Shown here: piece after piece, positions 1-6,589 of the stretch | Numbering within the stretch: position 1 is the stretch's first letter | How the letters are laid out: each line of letters starts with the position of its first letter | Assembly: GCA_017480395.1 (NCBI GenBank) | Contig: JAFVAS010000273.1 | Span: 1 to 6,965, forward strand | From: Oscillospiraceae bacterium | GTDB lineage: Bacteria; Bacillota; Clostridia; Oscillospirales; Oscillospiraceae | Direction: 5' to 3' | DNA: 6,965 nt | Program-made: the position numbers and the translations under genes | The notes under the pieces: generated by a model | The model's input: only the letters and a program-made list of their open reading frames with translations | What the model was told of the DNA's origin: nothing | The model's database searches: none

Positions 1-38
1 AAATATTTGTCGAACCGGAACCGAGGTGACTGATCGAT

Positions 39-515
39 ATGAACTCCCATCATCCGCCCATGTCGGAGGAGATGATGCTCTTCCACGATGTCTACCGCGC
101 CCACCGCAATGCGGTCACCGCCAACCTGACTGCGCTGGGGCTCCAGGATGTGGGCCAGCCGAAGGTGATGATGGTGCTCTCCAAGGTCAATGAGGAGGGT
201 GTCAACCAGCGGGCACTGGCCGAGGCGGTGCACGTCTCCCCCTCCACCCTGTCCGCCAGCCTGAAGAGCCTGGAGGCCAACGGCTATATCACCCGCCACG
301 CCGATGCCAGCGACGGCCGGGCCAAGCGCATCTGCATCACCCAGAAGGGCCGCGACTCGGTGGAGCGGGTGGGCGCCGCCTTCCAGCGCGTGGATGAGCA
401 GCTCTATGCCGGGTTCTCCCCCGACGAGGTGGAGCACATTAAAGACGCCTATCGCCGGATGCTGCGCAACCTCTACGCCATCGGCGGTACGCCCTGCCCC
501 CACGCGGAGCTGTGA
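39..515 (+). CDS. MarR-family transcriptional regulator
   Basis: This 158-residue protein has the length and layout of a MarR winged helix-turn-helix regulator, which binds DNA as a dimer and usually represses its own operon until a ligand releases it. The N-terminal helix (about 10-33) and C-terminal helices (about 103-147) would form the dimer interface. The helix-turn-helix lies at about 57-84 (QRALAEAVHVSPSTLSASLK and onward), followed by the wing at about 86-101 with the family's D-x-R element (DGRAKR). The ATG is preceded by GAGGTG at 23-28, ten bases upstream, which supports this start over Met8. The gene sits 36 bases before a pair of ABC exporter genes on the same strand, so it most likely controls their expression. 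Only 38 bases of upstream DNA are visible, so no operator can be assigned. The ligand is unknown. The family call is firm; the target is inferred from context. Confidence 0.93.
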   Translation: MNSHHPPMSEEMMLFHDVYRAHRNAVTANLTALGLQDVGQPKVMMVLSKVNEEGVNQRALAEAVHVSPSTLSASLKSLEANGYITRHADASDGRAKRICITQKGRDSVERVGAAFQRVDEQLYAGFSPDEVEHIKDAYRRMLRNLYAIGGTPCPHAEL

Positions 516-551
516 TTTCCCCCTCAAACCCTTTGGAAAGGAAGTAATGCA

Positions 552-2282
552 ATGATAAGACGTATTTTTTCATACGCCCGGCAGTATCGCAGGCAGGTGA
601 TCCTGGCCCCGATCAGCGTCATTCTGGAGACCTCCGGCGAGCTGGTCCTCCCCCTGCTGATGGCCGCGATCATCGACCGGGGCATCCTGGCCGGAAACCT
701 GAGCGTGGTCATCCGGATGGGCGTATATATGCTGCTGCTGGCGGTGTTCTCCGTCATCACCGGCGCCGGCGGCGCCAAGTTCGGCGCGGAGGCCGCCATC
801 GGCCTGGGCGCCAACCTGCGTCAGCATGAGTTTGAGCAGATCAGCAAATTCTCCTTTGCCGACATCGACCGGTTCTCCTCCGCGTCCCTCATCACCCGGC
901 TGACCAACGACATCACCAACATCCAGAACTTTGTTATGATGTGTATCCGCATGGTGTTCCGCACCCTGACCCAGGTCATCGTGGCCCTGGTGGTGGTCTT
1001 TGTGCTGGAGTGGCGCATGGGCATCATCATGGTCATCGCCATGCCTATCCTGGCCGCCCTGGTGGGCTTCATCATGGTCAAGTGCCACAAGCTCTTTGAG
1101 CGGATGCAGCAAAAGATCGACGAGCTCAACGAGAAGATCCAGGAGGATCTGGTGGGCATCCGGGTGGTCAAGGCCTATGTGCGGGAGAACCACGAGGAGG
1201 AGAAGTTCCAGGTGGCCAACAACGCCTTCACCAAGGCGGGCCTGGCCGCGGTGCTGCGCATCATCGCCCTGAACCCGGTGATGATGACCGGCATGACCAT
1301 CGTCAACGCCCTGGTGCTCTACTTCGGCGGACACATGGTGCTCTCCGGCGCGATGGAGGTGGGCACCCTCTCCAGCGTCCTGACCTATATCTTCAACATC
1401 CTGATCTCCGTGATGATGCTGGCCATGGCCCTGCTGCAGTATGTCCGGGCCAGCGCCTGCGCCCGCCGCGTCTTTGAGGTCATCGACACCGAGCCCGCCA
1501 TCGAGGACGGCACCGTCGCCGACCTGCCCGCCCCCCGGGGCCGGGTGGAGTTCCGCAATGTGGCCTTCAAGTACAATGCCACCGGCTCCGGCGACGACGT
1601 GCTCACCGACGTCAGCTTCGTCGCCCAGCCCGGCCAGATGGTGGCCATCGTGGGCGGCACCGGCGTGGGCAAGTCCAGCCTGGTCAACCTGATCCCCCGC
1701 TTCTACGACGTCACCGGCGGCAGCGTGCTGCTGGACGGCATGGACGTGCGGGACTATCCGCTGGAGCAGCTGCGCGCGCGCATCGGCATGGTGCTGCAGA
1801 GCAATATCCTCTTCTCCGGCACCATCCGGGAGAACCTGCTCTGGGGCGACCCCAACGCCACCGAGGAGCAGATGAACCAGGCCGCCAAGGAAGCCCAGGC
1901 CTACGACTTTATCATGAGCTTCCCCAACGGCTTTGACACCCACCTGGAGCAGGGCGGCGTCAACGTCTCCGGCGGGCAGAAGCAGCGCCTGTGTATCGCC
2001 CGGGCCATGCTCCGCAAGCCGGCGGTGCTCATTCTGGATGACTCCACCTCCGCCGTGGACTCCGCCACCGAGGCCCTGATCCGCCAGTCCTTCCGCGACA
2101 ACCTGAAGGACACCACCGTCATTCTGATCGCCCAGCGGATCAGCTCCGTGGAGCATGCGGATCAGATCCTGGTGCTGGATGACGGCACCATCGCCGGACA
2201 CGGCACCCATGCGGAGCTGATGGCGAACAACGCGATCTATCAGGAGATCTACTGGTCTCAGCAGGAAGGGGTGCAGCAGTAA
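552..2282 (+). CDS. ABC exporter half-transporter, degenerate-site subunit (TM287/LmrC-like)
   Basis: This 576-residue protein has an exporter-type membrane domain fused to an ATPase domain. Six hydrophobic segments are seen at about 17-41, 54-78, 134-153, 157-178, 234-259 and 270-296. The ATPase domain begins near 330, with Walker A GGTGVGKSS (368-376, Lys374), Q-loop Gln416, signature VSGGQ (472-476) and Walker B ILDD (Asp496, Asp497). The catalytic Glu after Walker B is Asp497, and the H-loop His is Gln528 (IAQRIS). These two changes mark the subunit that supplies the Walker motifs of the non-hydrolysing site in heterodimeric exporters, as in TM287. Its own signature motif is intact and should complete the active site on the partner. 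GGAAAGGAAG (535-544) sets the ATG start. The stop TAA overlaps the next start by one base, which suggests translational coupling. The substrate cannot be read from sequence; a drug, lipid or peptide is possible. Confidence 0.95.
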   Translation: MIRRIFSYARQYRRQVILAPISVILETSGELVLPLLMAAIIDRGILAGNLSVVIRMGVYMLLLAVFSVITGAGGAKFGAEAAIGLGANLRQHEFEQISKFSFADIDRFSSASLITRLTNDITNIQNFVMMCIRMVFRTLTQVIVALVVVFVLEWRMGIIMVIAMPILAALVGFIMVKCHKLFERMQQKIDELNEKIQEDLVGIRVVKAYVRENHEEEKFQVANNAFTKAGLAAVLRIIALNPVMMTGMTIVNALVLYFGGHMVLSGAMEVGTLSSVLTYIFNILISVMMLAMALLQYVRASACARRVFEVIDTEPAIEDGTVADLPAPRGRVEFRNVAFKYNATGSGDDVLTDVSFVAQPGQMVAIVGGTGVGKSSLVNLIPRFYDVTGGSVLLDGMDVRDYPLEQLRARIGMVLQSNILFSGTIRENLLWGDPNATEEQMNQAAKEAQAYDFIMSFPNGFDTHLEQGGVNVSGGQKQRLCIARAMLRKPAVLILDDSTSAVDSATEALIRQSFRDNLKDTTVILIAQRISSVEHADQILVLDDGTIAGHGTHAELMANNAIYQEIYWSQQEGVQQ

Positions 2283-4228
2283 TGGCAGAAACCAAAACCA
2301 AGTACAACGGCTCCACCGAGCAGCCCAAGGGCGGCGGCCCCGGCGGCCCCCGGGGCGGCTTCTCCAAGCCCAAGAACCTCCGGGCCACCCTGCTGCGCAT
2401 GTTCGGCTATCTGGCCCGCCGCCCCGTCATGCTGGTGGCCGCGCTGATCAGCGTGGTGGTGTCCAGCATTGCGGGCGTGGCCGGAACCTACGCCCTGCGC
2501 CCCATCATCAACGACCTGACCGACGCCGTGACGGCGGGGCAGTCGGTGCTGCCCAGCCTGGTGCCCGGCATCGCGCGGCTGGTGGGGGTCTATATGCTCA
2601 TGGCCCTGTGCACCTATGTCCAGTCCAACCTGATGGCCCAGCTGGCCCAGAAGGGCTGCAACCAGATGCGCAAGGATCTGTTCAACAAGCTCCAGGAGCT
2701 GCCCCTGAACTACTTTGACCGCCACACCCACGGCGAGCTGATGAGCCGCTTCACCAACGACTCCGACAACGTCCAGATGGCCCTGGAGCAGAGCATGGTG
2801 CAGCTTTTGAGCTCCGCCATCACCTTTGTCTCCACCGTGGTGATGATGATCTATCTGAACGCGCTGCTGTTCCTGGTGACGGTGGTGCTGCTGGCCGTCA
2901 TCATCTTCCTGTTCAAGAAGCTGGGCGGCATCAGCCGTCAGTATTACCGCAAGCAGCAGTCCGCCCTGGGCGAGGTCAACGGCTGCATCCAGGAGAACAT
3001 CGAGGGCCTGAAGGTGGTCAAGGCCTTCACCCACGAGGAGGCCATGCGCACCGAGTTCCGGGAGCTCAATGAGAACTACCGCTCCGCCGCCACCACCGCC
3101 ACCGTCTACTCCAGCATCATCATGCCCATCAACGCCCAGCTCACCAACGTGGGCTACGCCATCACCGCCGCCATCGGCGGTGCCCTGGCCATCTTCGCCG
3201 GGTTCGACGTGGGCGGCCTGGTGTCCTTCCTCACCTACTCCCGTCAGATCTCCCAGCCCGACAGCCAGATCTCCATGCAGATGACCACCATGCTCTCCGC
3301 CATGGCCGGTGCCGAGCGCATCTTTGAGGTCATGGACGCCGAGCCGGAGGTGGACGACGGCAAGGTCACCCTGGTGCAGGCCCATTGGGAGGGCGACGCC
3401 CTCCTGGAGGGCAAGGAGCCCGAGGGACAGCGCCAGCACTGGGCCTGGAAGGTGCCTGACGAGAGCGCCGAGGGCGGCTTCCGCCTGGTGGATCTCCGGG
3501 GCGACGTGCGCTTCCACGACGTGTGCTTCGGCTATGTGCCGGAGAAGGAGGTGCTCCACCACATCGACGTCTATGCCAAGCCGGGCCAGAAGATCGCCTT
3601 TGTCGGCTCCACCGGCGCGGGCAAGACCACCATCACCAACCTCATCAACCGGTTCTACGAGATCCAGTCCGGCCAGATCACCTATGACGGCATCGACGTG
3701 CGGGACATCCAGAAGGACTCCCTGCGCCACTCCCTGGGCGCAGTGCTCCAGGACACCCACCTGTTTACCGGCACCGTGATGGACAACATCCGCTACGGCC
3801 GGCTGGACGCCACCGACGAGGAGTGCATCGCCGCCGCCAAGGCGGCCAACGCCCACAGCTTTATCCGCCGCCTGCCCAACGGCTACCAGACCATGGTCAC
3901 CGGGGACGGCGCCAACCTCTACCAGGGACAGCGGCAGCTGCTGGCCATCGCCCGGGCGGCCGTGGCCGATCCCCCGGTGCTGGTGCTGGACGAGGCGACC
4001 TCCTCCATCGACACCCGTACCGAGGCCCTGATCAGCCGGGGCATGGACACCCTGATGTCCAACCGCACCGTGTTTGTCATCGCCCACCGGCTCTCCACCG
4101 TCCGCAACTCCAACGCCATCGCCGTCATCGAGGGCGGCGAGATCATGGAGAAGGGCAGCCACCAGGAGCTGCTGGATCTCAAGGGCAGATACTATCAGCT
4201 CTACACCGGACAGTTCCAGCTGACCTGA
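2282..4228 (+). CDS. ABC exporter half-transporter, catalytic subunit (TM288/LmrD-like)
   Basis: This 648-residue protein is the second exporter half and the expected partner of the preceding gene. A Gly/Pro- and Lys-rich cytoplasmic tail (1-33) precedes six hydrophobic segments (about 47-70, 93-115, 174-193, 194-212, 272-297 and 297-318). The ATPase domain has Walker A GSTGAGKTT (442-450, Lys448), Q-loop Gln490, Walker B VLDE (Asp570, catalytic Glu571) and H-loop His602. Its signature is LYQGQ (546-550) instead of LSGGQ. The partner's Walker site paired with this signature should therefore be degenerate, while this protein's Walker site paired with the partner's VSGGQ should be catalytic. 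A hydrophilic insertion of about 45 residues (361-405, containing HWAWKVPD) lies between the membrane and ATPase domains; I recall similar linkers in other clostridial homologues. The start is fixed by AGGAAGGGG (2263-2271) and the TAATG overlap. The family and pairing are firm; the substrate is unknown. Confidence 0.95.
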   Translation: MAETKTKYNGSTEQPKGGGPGGPRGGFSKPKNLRATLLRMFGYLARRPVMLVAALISVVVSSIAGVAGTYALRPIINDLTDAVTAGQSVLPSLVPGIARLVGVYMLMALCTYVQSNLMAQLAQKGCNQMRKDLFNKLQELPLNYFDRHTHGELMSRFTNDSDNVQMALEQSMVQLLSSAITFVSTVVMMIYLNALLFLVTVVLLAVIIFLFKKLGGISRQYYRKQQSALGEVNGCIQENIEGLKVVKAFTHEEAMRTEFRELNENYRSAATTATVYSSIIMPINAQLTNVGYAITAAIGGALAIFAGFDVGGLVSFLTYSRQISQPDSQISMQMTTMLSAMAGAERIFEVMDAEPEVDDGKVTLVQAHWEGDALLEGKEPEGQRQHWAWKVPDESAEGGFRLVDLRGDVRFHDVCFGYVPEKEVLHHIDVYAKPGQKIAFVGSTGAGKTTITNLINRFYEIQSGQITYDGIDVRDIQKDSLRHSLGAVLQDTHLFTGTVMDNIRYGRLDATDEECIAAAKAANAHSFIRRLPNGYQTMVTGDGANLYQGQRQLLAIARAAVADPPVLVLDEATSSIDTRTEALISRGMDTLMSNRTVFVIAHRLSTVRNSNAIAVIEGGEIMEKGSHQELLDLKGRYYQLYTGQFQLT

Positions 4229-4242
4229 GAAGACAGACAGAA

Positions 4243-4279
4243 CCCGGCCCTGCGGCATACGCCGCGGGGCCGGGCTTTT
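4243..4279 (+). terminator. Intrinsic terminator of the marR-ABC operon
   Basis: A GC-rich hairpin starts 14 bases after the stop of the second ABC gene. The left arm (4243-4256) pairs over 14 positions, with one T-G wobble, with the right arm (4261-4274) around an ATAC loop, and is followed by CTTTT. On the opposite strand there is no T-run, so it should act mainly on the + strand. Confidence 0.88.
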
Positions 4280-4301
4280 GCCGCCCGCTGTCCCCCGCAG
4301 A

Positions 4302-4346
4302 TGGAAACCAAAAGCCCCCATCGGAACGATGTTCCGATGGGGGCTT
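4302..4346 (-). terminator. Intrinsic terminator of the L,D-transpeptidase gene
   Basis: A perfect 16-bp inverted repeat (4312-4327 with 4331-4346, three-base loop) is followed on the - strand by TTTT, GG and TTT. On the + strand it is followed by GCCTG, with no T-run, so it serves - strand transcription. It begins 17 bases after the TGA at 4364-4366 but about 190 bases after the in-frame TAG at 4535. This position supports 4364 as the original end of the upstream gene. Confidence 0.85.
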
Positions 4347-4363
4347 GCCTGTCTGGATCGGAC

Positions 4364-4537
4364 TCAGGCGTCCTTGGTCTCGCCGCAGTCGGGGCACTGG
4401 TAGCCGGTGACAACCTCCTCGTCATAGGCCGCCTGGACGACGTTGGGCTCCACATGGGTGACGGCGTCGTGGTGGGCGCCGGGGATCGTCGTGATGACAT
4501 CTGCCGGGGAGGTCAGCGCATCATCCGCCTCGGACTA
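4364..4537 (-). other. In-frame TAG and the coding-like continuation of the L,D-transpeptidase gene
   Basis: The transpeptidase frame meets TAG at 4535-4537 (AGC TAG TCC on the - strand), then stays open for 56 codons to TGA at 4364-4366. The continuation reads as real protein. It contains AHHDAV..., a second copy of the module found just before the TAG, and ends in GYQCPDCGETKDA, a CxxC knuckle of zinc-ribbon type. It has no Met codon, so it is not an independent gene. The reading frame is unchanged, so no frameshift is involved. A single base change in the TAG would restore a sense codon such as Gln, Lys, Glu, Trp, Ser, Leu or Tyr. The options are a nonsense mutation that trims the C-terminus, a sequence error, or stop-codon readthrough. 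The sequence alone does not decide among them. Confidence 0.85.
4418..4477 (-). repeat. HHDAV...AYDE module, copy 2 (after the TAG)
   Basis: This 20-codon unit, AHHDAVTHVEPNVVQAAYDE, aligns without gaps to copy 1 at 4577-4636, with 11 of 20 residues identical. The two copies are exactly 53 codons apart, in the same frame. It lies beyond the TAG, so it is translated only if that codon is read through or is an error. Confidence 0.8.
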
Positions 4538-6574
4538 GCTGCCGTACACCACGCCGTTCACCTCGTAGGTGGCGGGCTCGTCATAGGCCTCCTGATCCAC
4601 GACGGTGACCTCCTCGATCACGGCGTCATGGTGGACGGTGCTGGTGATGGGCACCCAGTTGTGCTCGTGCTGGGCGGGCTGCTCCGGCTGGGCGGGCTGC
4701 TGCTGGGCGGGCTGCTCCTGCGTGGGCTGCTCCTGGGTGGGCTGCTCCTGGGTGGGCTGCTGCTCCGCCGCCTTCACGGTGACGGTGACGGTGGTGGTGC
4801 CCTCCAGATACTTCTGGCTGGAGGGGCACTTGACGGTGATGGTGGCGGTGCCTGCGGCCACGGCGGTCAGGTTGCCGCTCTCATCCACCTTGACCACGCC
4901 GCTGTCGCTGGAGGAATAGGTGGGGGTGGTCTGGTCGCCCTTGAGGGTGATTTTGCCGGTGCCGCCCACGGTCAGCTCCGGCGCGGTGGCGGAGAGGTTC
5001 TGGGCCAGGGGCTCCACGCTGGTGCGGCCGCCGTAGACCACCACATGGGTGCCGATGGAGACGTTGTTATAGATGGTCTTGGCCTGGCTCTTGGTGACGT
5101 TGACGCAGCCCTTGCTGCCATTGTAGAGGTAGATGTCGCCGCCGAAGCTGCTGCGCCACGCCGCGTCGTGGATGCCGCAGCCGCCGGAGAAGGGCATGAA
5201 GTACCAGACGTGGGAGTTATAGCGGGTGCCGTCGGCGTTGAAGCCCCGCAGATAGCGGTCATAGTCCTTGGAGAAGATGGTGAAGCAGCCGGTGGGGGTC
5301 AGGGTGCCGTTGGCGACACAGCCGGTGACCACCGCGCAGGAGACCACACACTCCCCGTTGTGATAGCACCACAGGTGCTGGTTGGTCAGATCCAGCTCCA
5401 CATAGTTGCCGCCCCAGAAGCCCTTGCTGTCGTCGTCGGCGGTGGCGTAGGGGGCCTCCCGGGTGCCGGAGACCTTGTCGGTCAGGCAGGACAGCATGTC
5501 GGCGTACAGCGCCTGGTCGTCCACGCTCTGGCCGGCGGAGGTGACGTTGATGTTGATGGTGGAGCCGCCGGTGGTCTTGAAGGGGGTGGTGGAGCTCTCG
5601 CCCCGGTAGGTGTCCGCCAGGGCGTTGACATAGCTGCCCAAGGCCTCCTCATCCACCTCGACGCTCAGGCCGTCCAGCCCCACCATGTACAGGCCGCCCA
5701 GAACCTCCCGGGACAGGGTCTCGGTGCGGGTCTCCGCACCCTTGGGGGTGAAGGTATAGCTCAGGTCGATGCTCAGGTACTCATTGGCATCCTGCAGGGC
5801 GTCCTCCAGCGCCGGGTCGTCGGCGCGGCGGGCGGCGGTCTCCGCATAGTCCTCCGGCTCCAGCTTCAGCTCGGTCTGGAGGGCGTGGACGGCCTCGTCC
5901 GCCCGGGCCAGCACGGCGGCGGCGTTGACATACTGGGCATAGGTGTCCGGGAGGATGACGAAGGAGTTGGTGCTCGGGTCAAAGGCCAGCTCCGCGTCCT
6001 GGGCGGCGTAGGGGTCGGGAATCTCCACGATCTCGTCGGGGAGGGCGTCCTCCTCATCCTCGGCGGTCAGCTCCTCGGGCTCAGCGCCCTCCTCGGCCTC
6101 CAGGGCCAGCTGCTCTGCCCGGGCCTGGGCGATCTTGGCCTCGGACTCCTCCTTCAGCTGGGTGTTCAGCGCCTCCAGCTTGGTCTGCAGGGCGGAGAGA
6201 TCGACGGTATAGAGGCCGTCGATGGTGTAGTCCAGCTGGGTGATGTGGGCGGCCTGCTCCTCCAGCAGATCCGCCACGGCCTTCTGCTCGACATTCACCT
6301 GGAGGCCCAGGTCAGCGGCGGTCAGCTTCAGCGGGGCGTTGTCCCCCAGCTTGAGCGAGAGGGTGTAGTGCTCCGCCTGCTCCTGCAGGTAGGTCAGCGC
6401 CTCCTCTGCGGTGAGCAGGGAGACGTCCTGTCCGTTGATGGTGGTGCCGGCGAGGAAGGTGTCCTGCTGCGCGGGGGAGAAGGTCTCCTCGCTGGTCTTG
6501 CCGCAGCCGGTCAGCACCGCCAGCATGCACAGCGCCAGCGCCACCGCCAGACATAAGATCCGAAATTTTTTCAT
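4535..6574 (-). CDS. Lipoprotein L,D-transpeptidase (YkuD) with Big_2-like domain, C-terminally truncated by TAG
   Basis: L,D-transpeptidases cross-link or modify peptidoglycan outside the cell through a catalytic Cys. From ATG 6574 the product is 679 residues. It has a lipoprotein signal with lipobox LTGC (lipidated Cys24), then a region resembling the peptidoglycan-binding domain often placed before YkuD (about 40-110, TINGQDVSLLTAEEA). A helical, acidic Glu-rich stretch (125-187) and a mixed domain (185-345) follow. The YkuD domain is at about 390-517, with GIHDA (His469) and SKGCVN (catalytic Cys490). A Big_2-like domain (about 521-602, SSSDSGVVKVDESGNLTAV) leads into a Gln/Pro repeat linker and a C-terminal HHDAV module. 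The active-site motif has Lys where most members have His (SHGC), and the catalytic domain holds six extra Cys. The frame continues past the TAG to 4364, so the full design would be 736 residues. The enzyme family is firm; substrate and cross-link type are unknown. Confidence 0.9.
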   Translation of the reverse strand: MKKFRILCLAVALALCMLAVLTGCGKTSEETFSPAQQDTFLAGTTINGQDVSLLTAEEALTYLQEQAEHYTLSLKLGDNAPLKLTAADLGLQVNVEQKAVADLLEEQAAHITQLDYTIDGLYTVDLSALQTKLEALNTQLKEESEAKIAQARAEQLALEAEEGAEPEELTAEDEEDALPDEIVEIPDPYAAQDAELAFDPSTNSFVILPDTYAQYVNAAAVLARADEAVHALQTELKLEPEDYAETAARRADDPALEDALQDANEYLSIDLSYTFTPKGAETRTETLSREVLGGLYMVGLDGLSVEVDEEALGSYVNALADTYRGESSTTPFKTTGGSTININVTSAGQSVDDQALYADMLSCLTDKVSGTREAPYATADDDSKGFWGGNYVELDLTNQHLWCYHNGECVVSCAVVTGCVANGTLTPTGCFTIFSKDYDRYLRGFNADGTRYNSHVWYFMPFSGGCGIHDAAWRSSFGGDIYLYNGSKGCVNVTKSQAKTIYNNVSIGTHVVVYGGRTSVEPLAQNLSATAPELTVGGTGKITLKGDQTTPTYSSSDSGVVKVDESGNLTAVAAGTATITVKCPSSQKYLEGTTTVTVTVKAAEQQPTQEQPTQEQPTQEQPAQQQPAQPEQPAQHEHNWVPITSTVHHDAVIEEVTVVDQEAYDEPATYEVNGVVYGS
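4577..4636 (-). repeat. HHDAV...AYDE module, copy 1 (before the TAG)
   Basis: This 20-codon unit, VHHDAVIEEVTVVDQEAYDE, lies near the C-terminus of the transpeptidase as annotated to the TAG. It is the first of two related copies. I recall similar His/Asp-rich modules ending in CxxCG at the C-termini of clostridial surface proteins. Its function is unknown; His, Asp and Cys residues would suit metal binding. Confidence 0.8.
4673..4762 (-). repeat. Gln/Pro/Glu/Thr-rich repeat linker in the transpeptidase
   Basis: About 30 codons encode QPTQEQPTQEQPTQEQPAQQQP-type sequence between the Ig-like domain and the C-terminal module. The core is three tandem 15-base units at 4709-4723, 4724-4738 and 4739-4753. 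The last two are identical and the first differs at one base. Such linkers usually act as flexible spacers through the cell wall, and the tandem DNA repeat could change copy number by slippage. Confidence 0.85.
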
Positions 6575-6583
6575 ACTGTTCAA

Positions 6584-6588
6584 CCTCC
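6584..6588 (-). promoter_or_regulatory. Ribosome binding site that decides the transpeptidase start
   Basis: GGAGG on the - strand ends 9 bases before the ATG at 6574-6572. A TTG at 6583-6581 in the same frame directly touches the GGAGG and cannot be the start it serves. The ATG also gives the usual lipoprotein beginning, MKKFRIL. Confidence 0.85.
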
Positions 6589-6589
6589 G

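Noticed and set aside
1..38. Operator or promoter for the marR operon
   Set aside because: AAATATTT and a tandem GAACCG pair are visible, but 38 bases at the window edge are too few, and no convincing -10, -35 or inverted repeat is present.
2258..4321. Long open frame on the - strand opposite the second ABC gene (687 codons)
   Set aside because: The product is a His/Gly/Leu/Val-rich shadow with no recognisable domain, and the + strand carries every ABC motif. The same reasoning applies to the frame opposite the first ABC gene (570-2210).
4535..4537. Genome-wide reassignment of TAG as a sense codon
   Set aside because: Nothing else in the window supports it, and the probable gene end at 6936-6938 uses TAG as a stop. 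One interrupted gene is more simply a mutation or an error.
4301..6556. Very long open frame on the + strand opposite the transpeptidase gene (751 codons)
   Set aside because: Its product is dominated by Gly, Leu, Val and Ala low-complexity sequence with no domain, and it runs through both a terminator and the opposing gene. It is a by-product of GC-rich codon use on the - strand.
6575..6583. TTG start for the transpeptidase, three codons upstream of the ATG
   Set aside because: GGAGG directly abuts this TTG, leaving no spacing, while it is 9 bases from the ATG, which also begins a typical MKK signal peptide.
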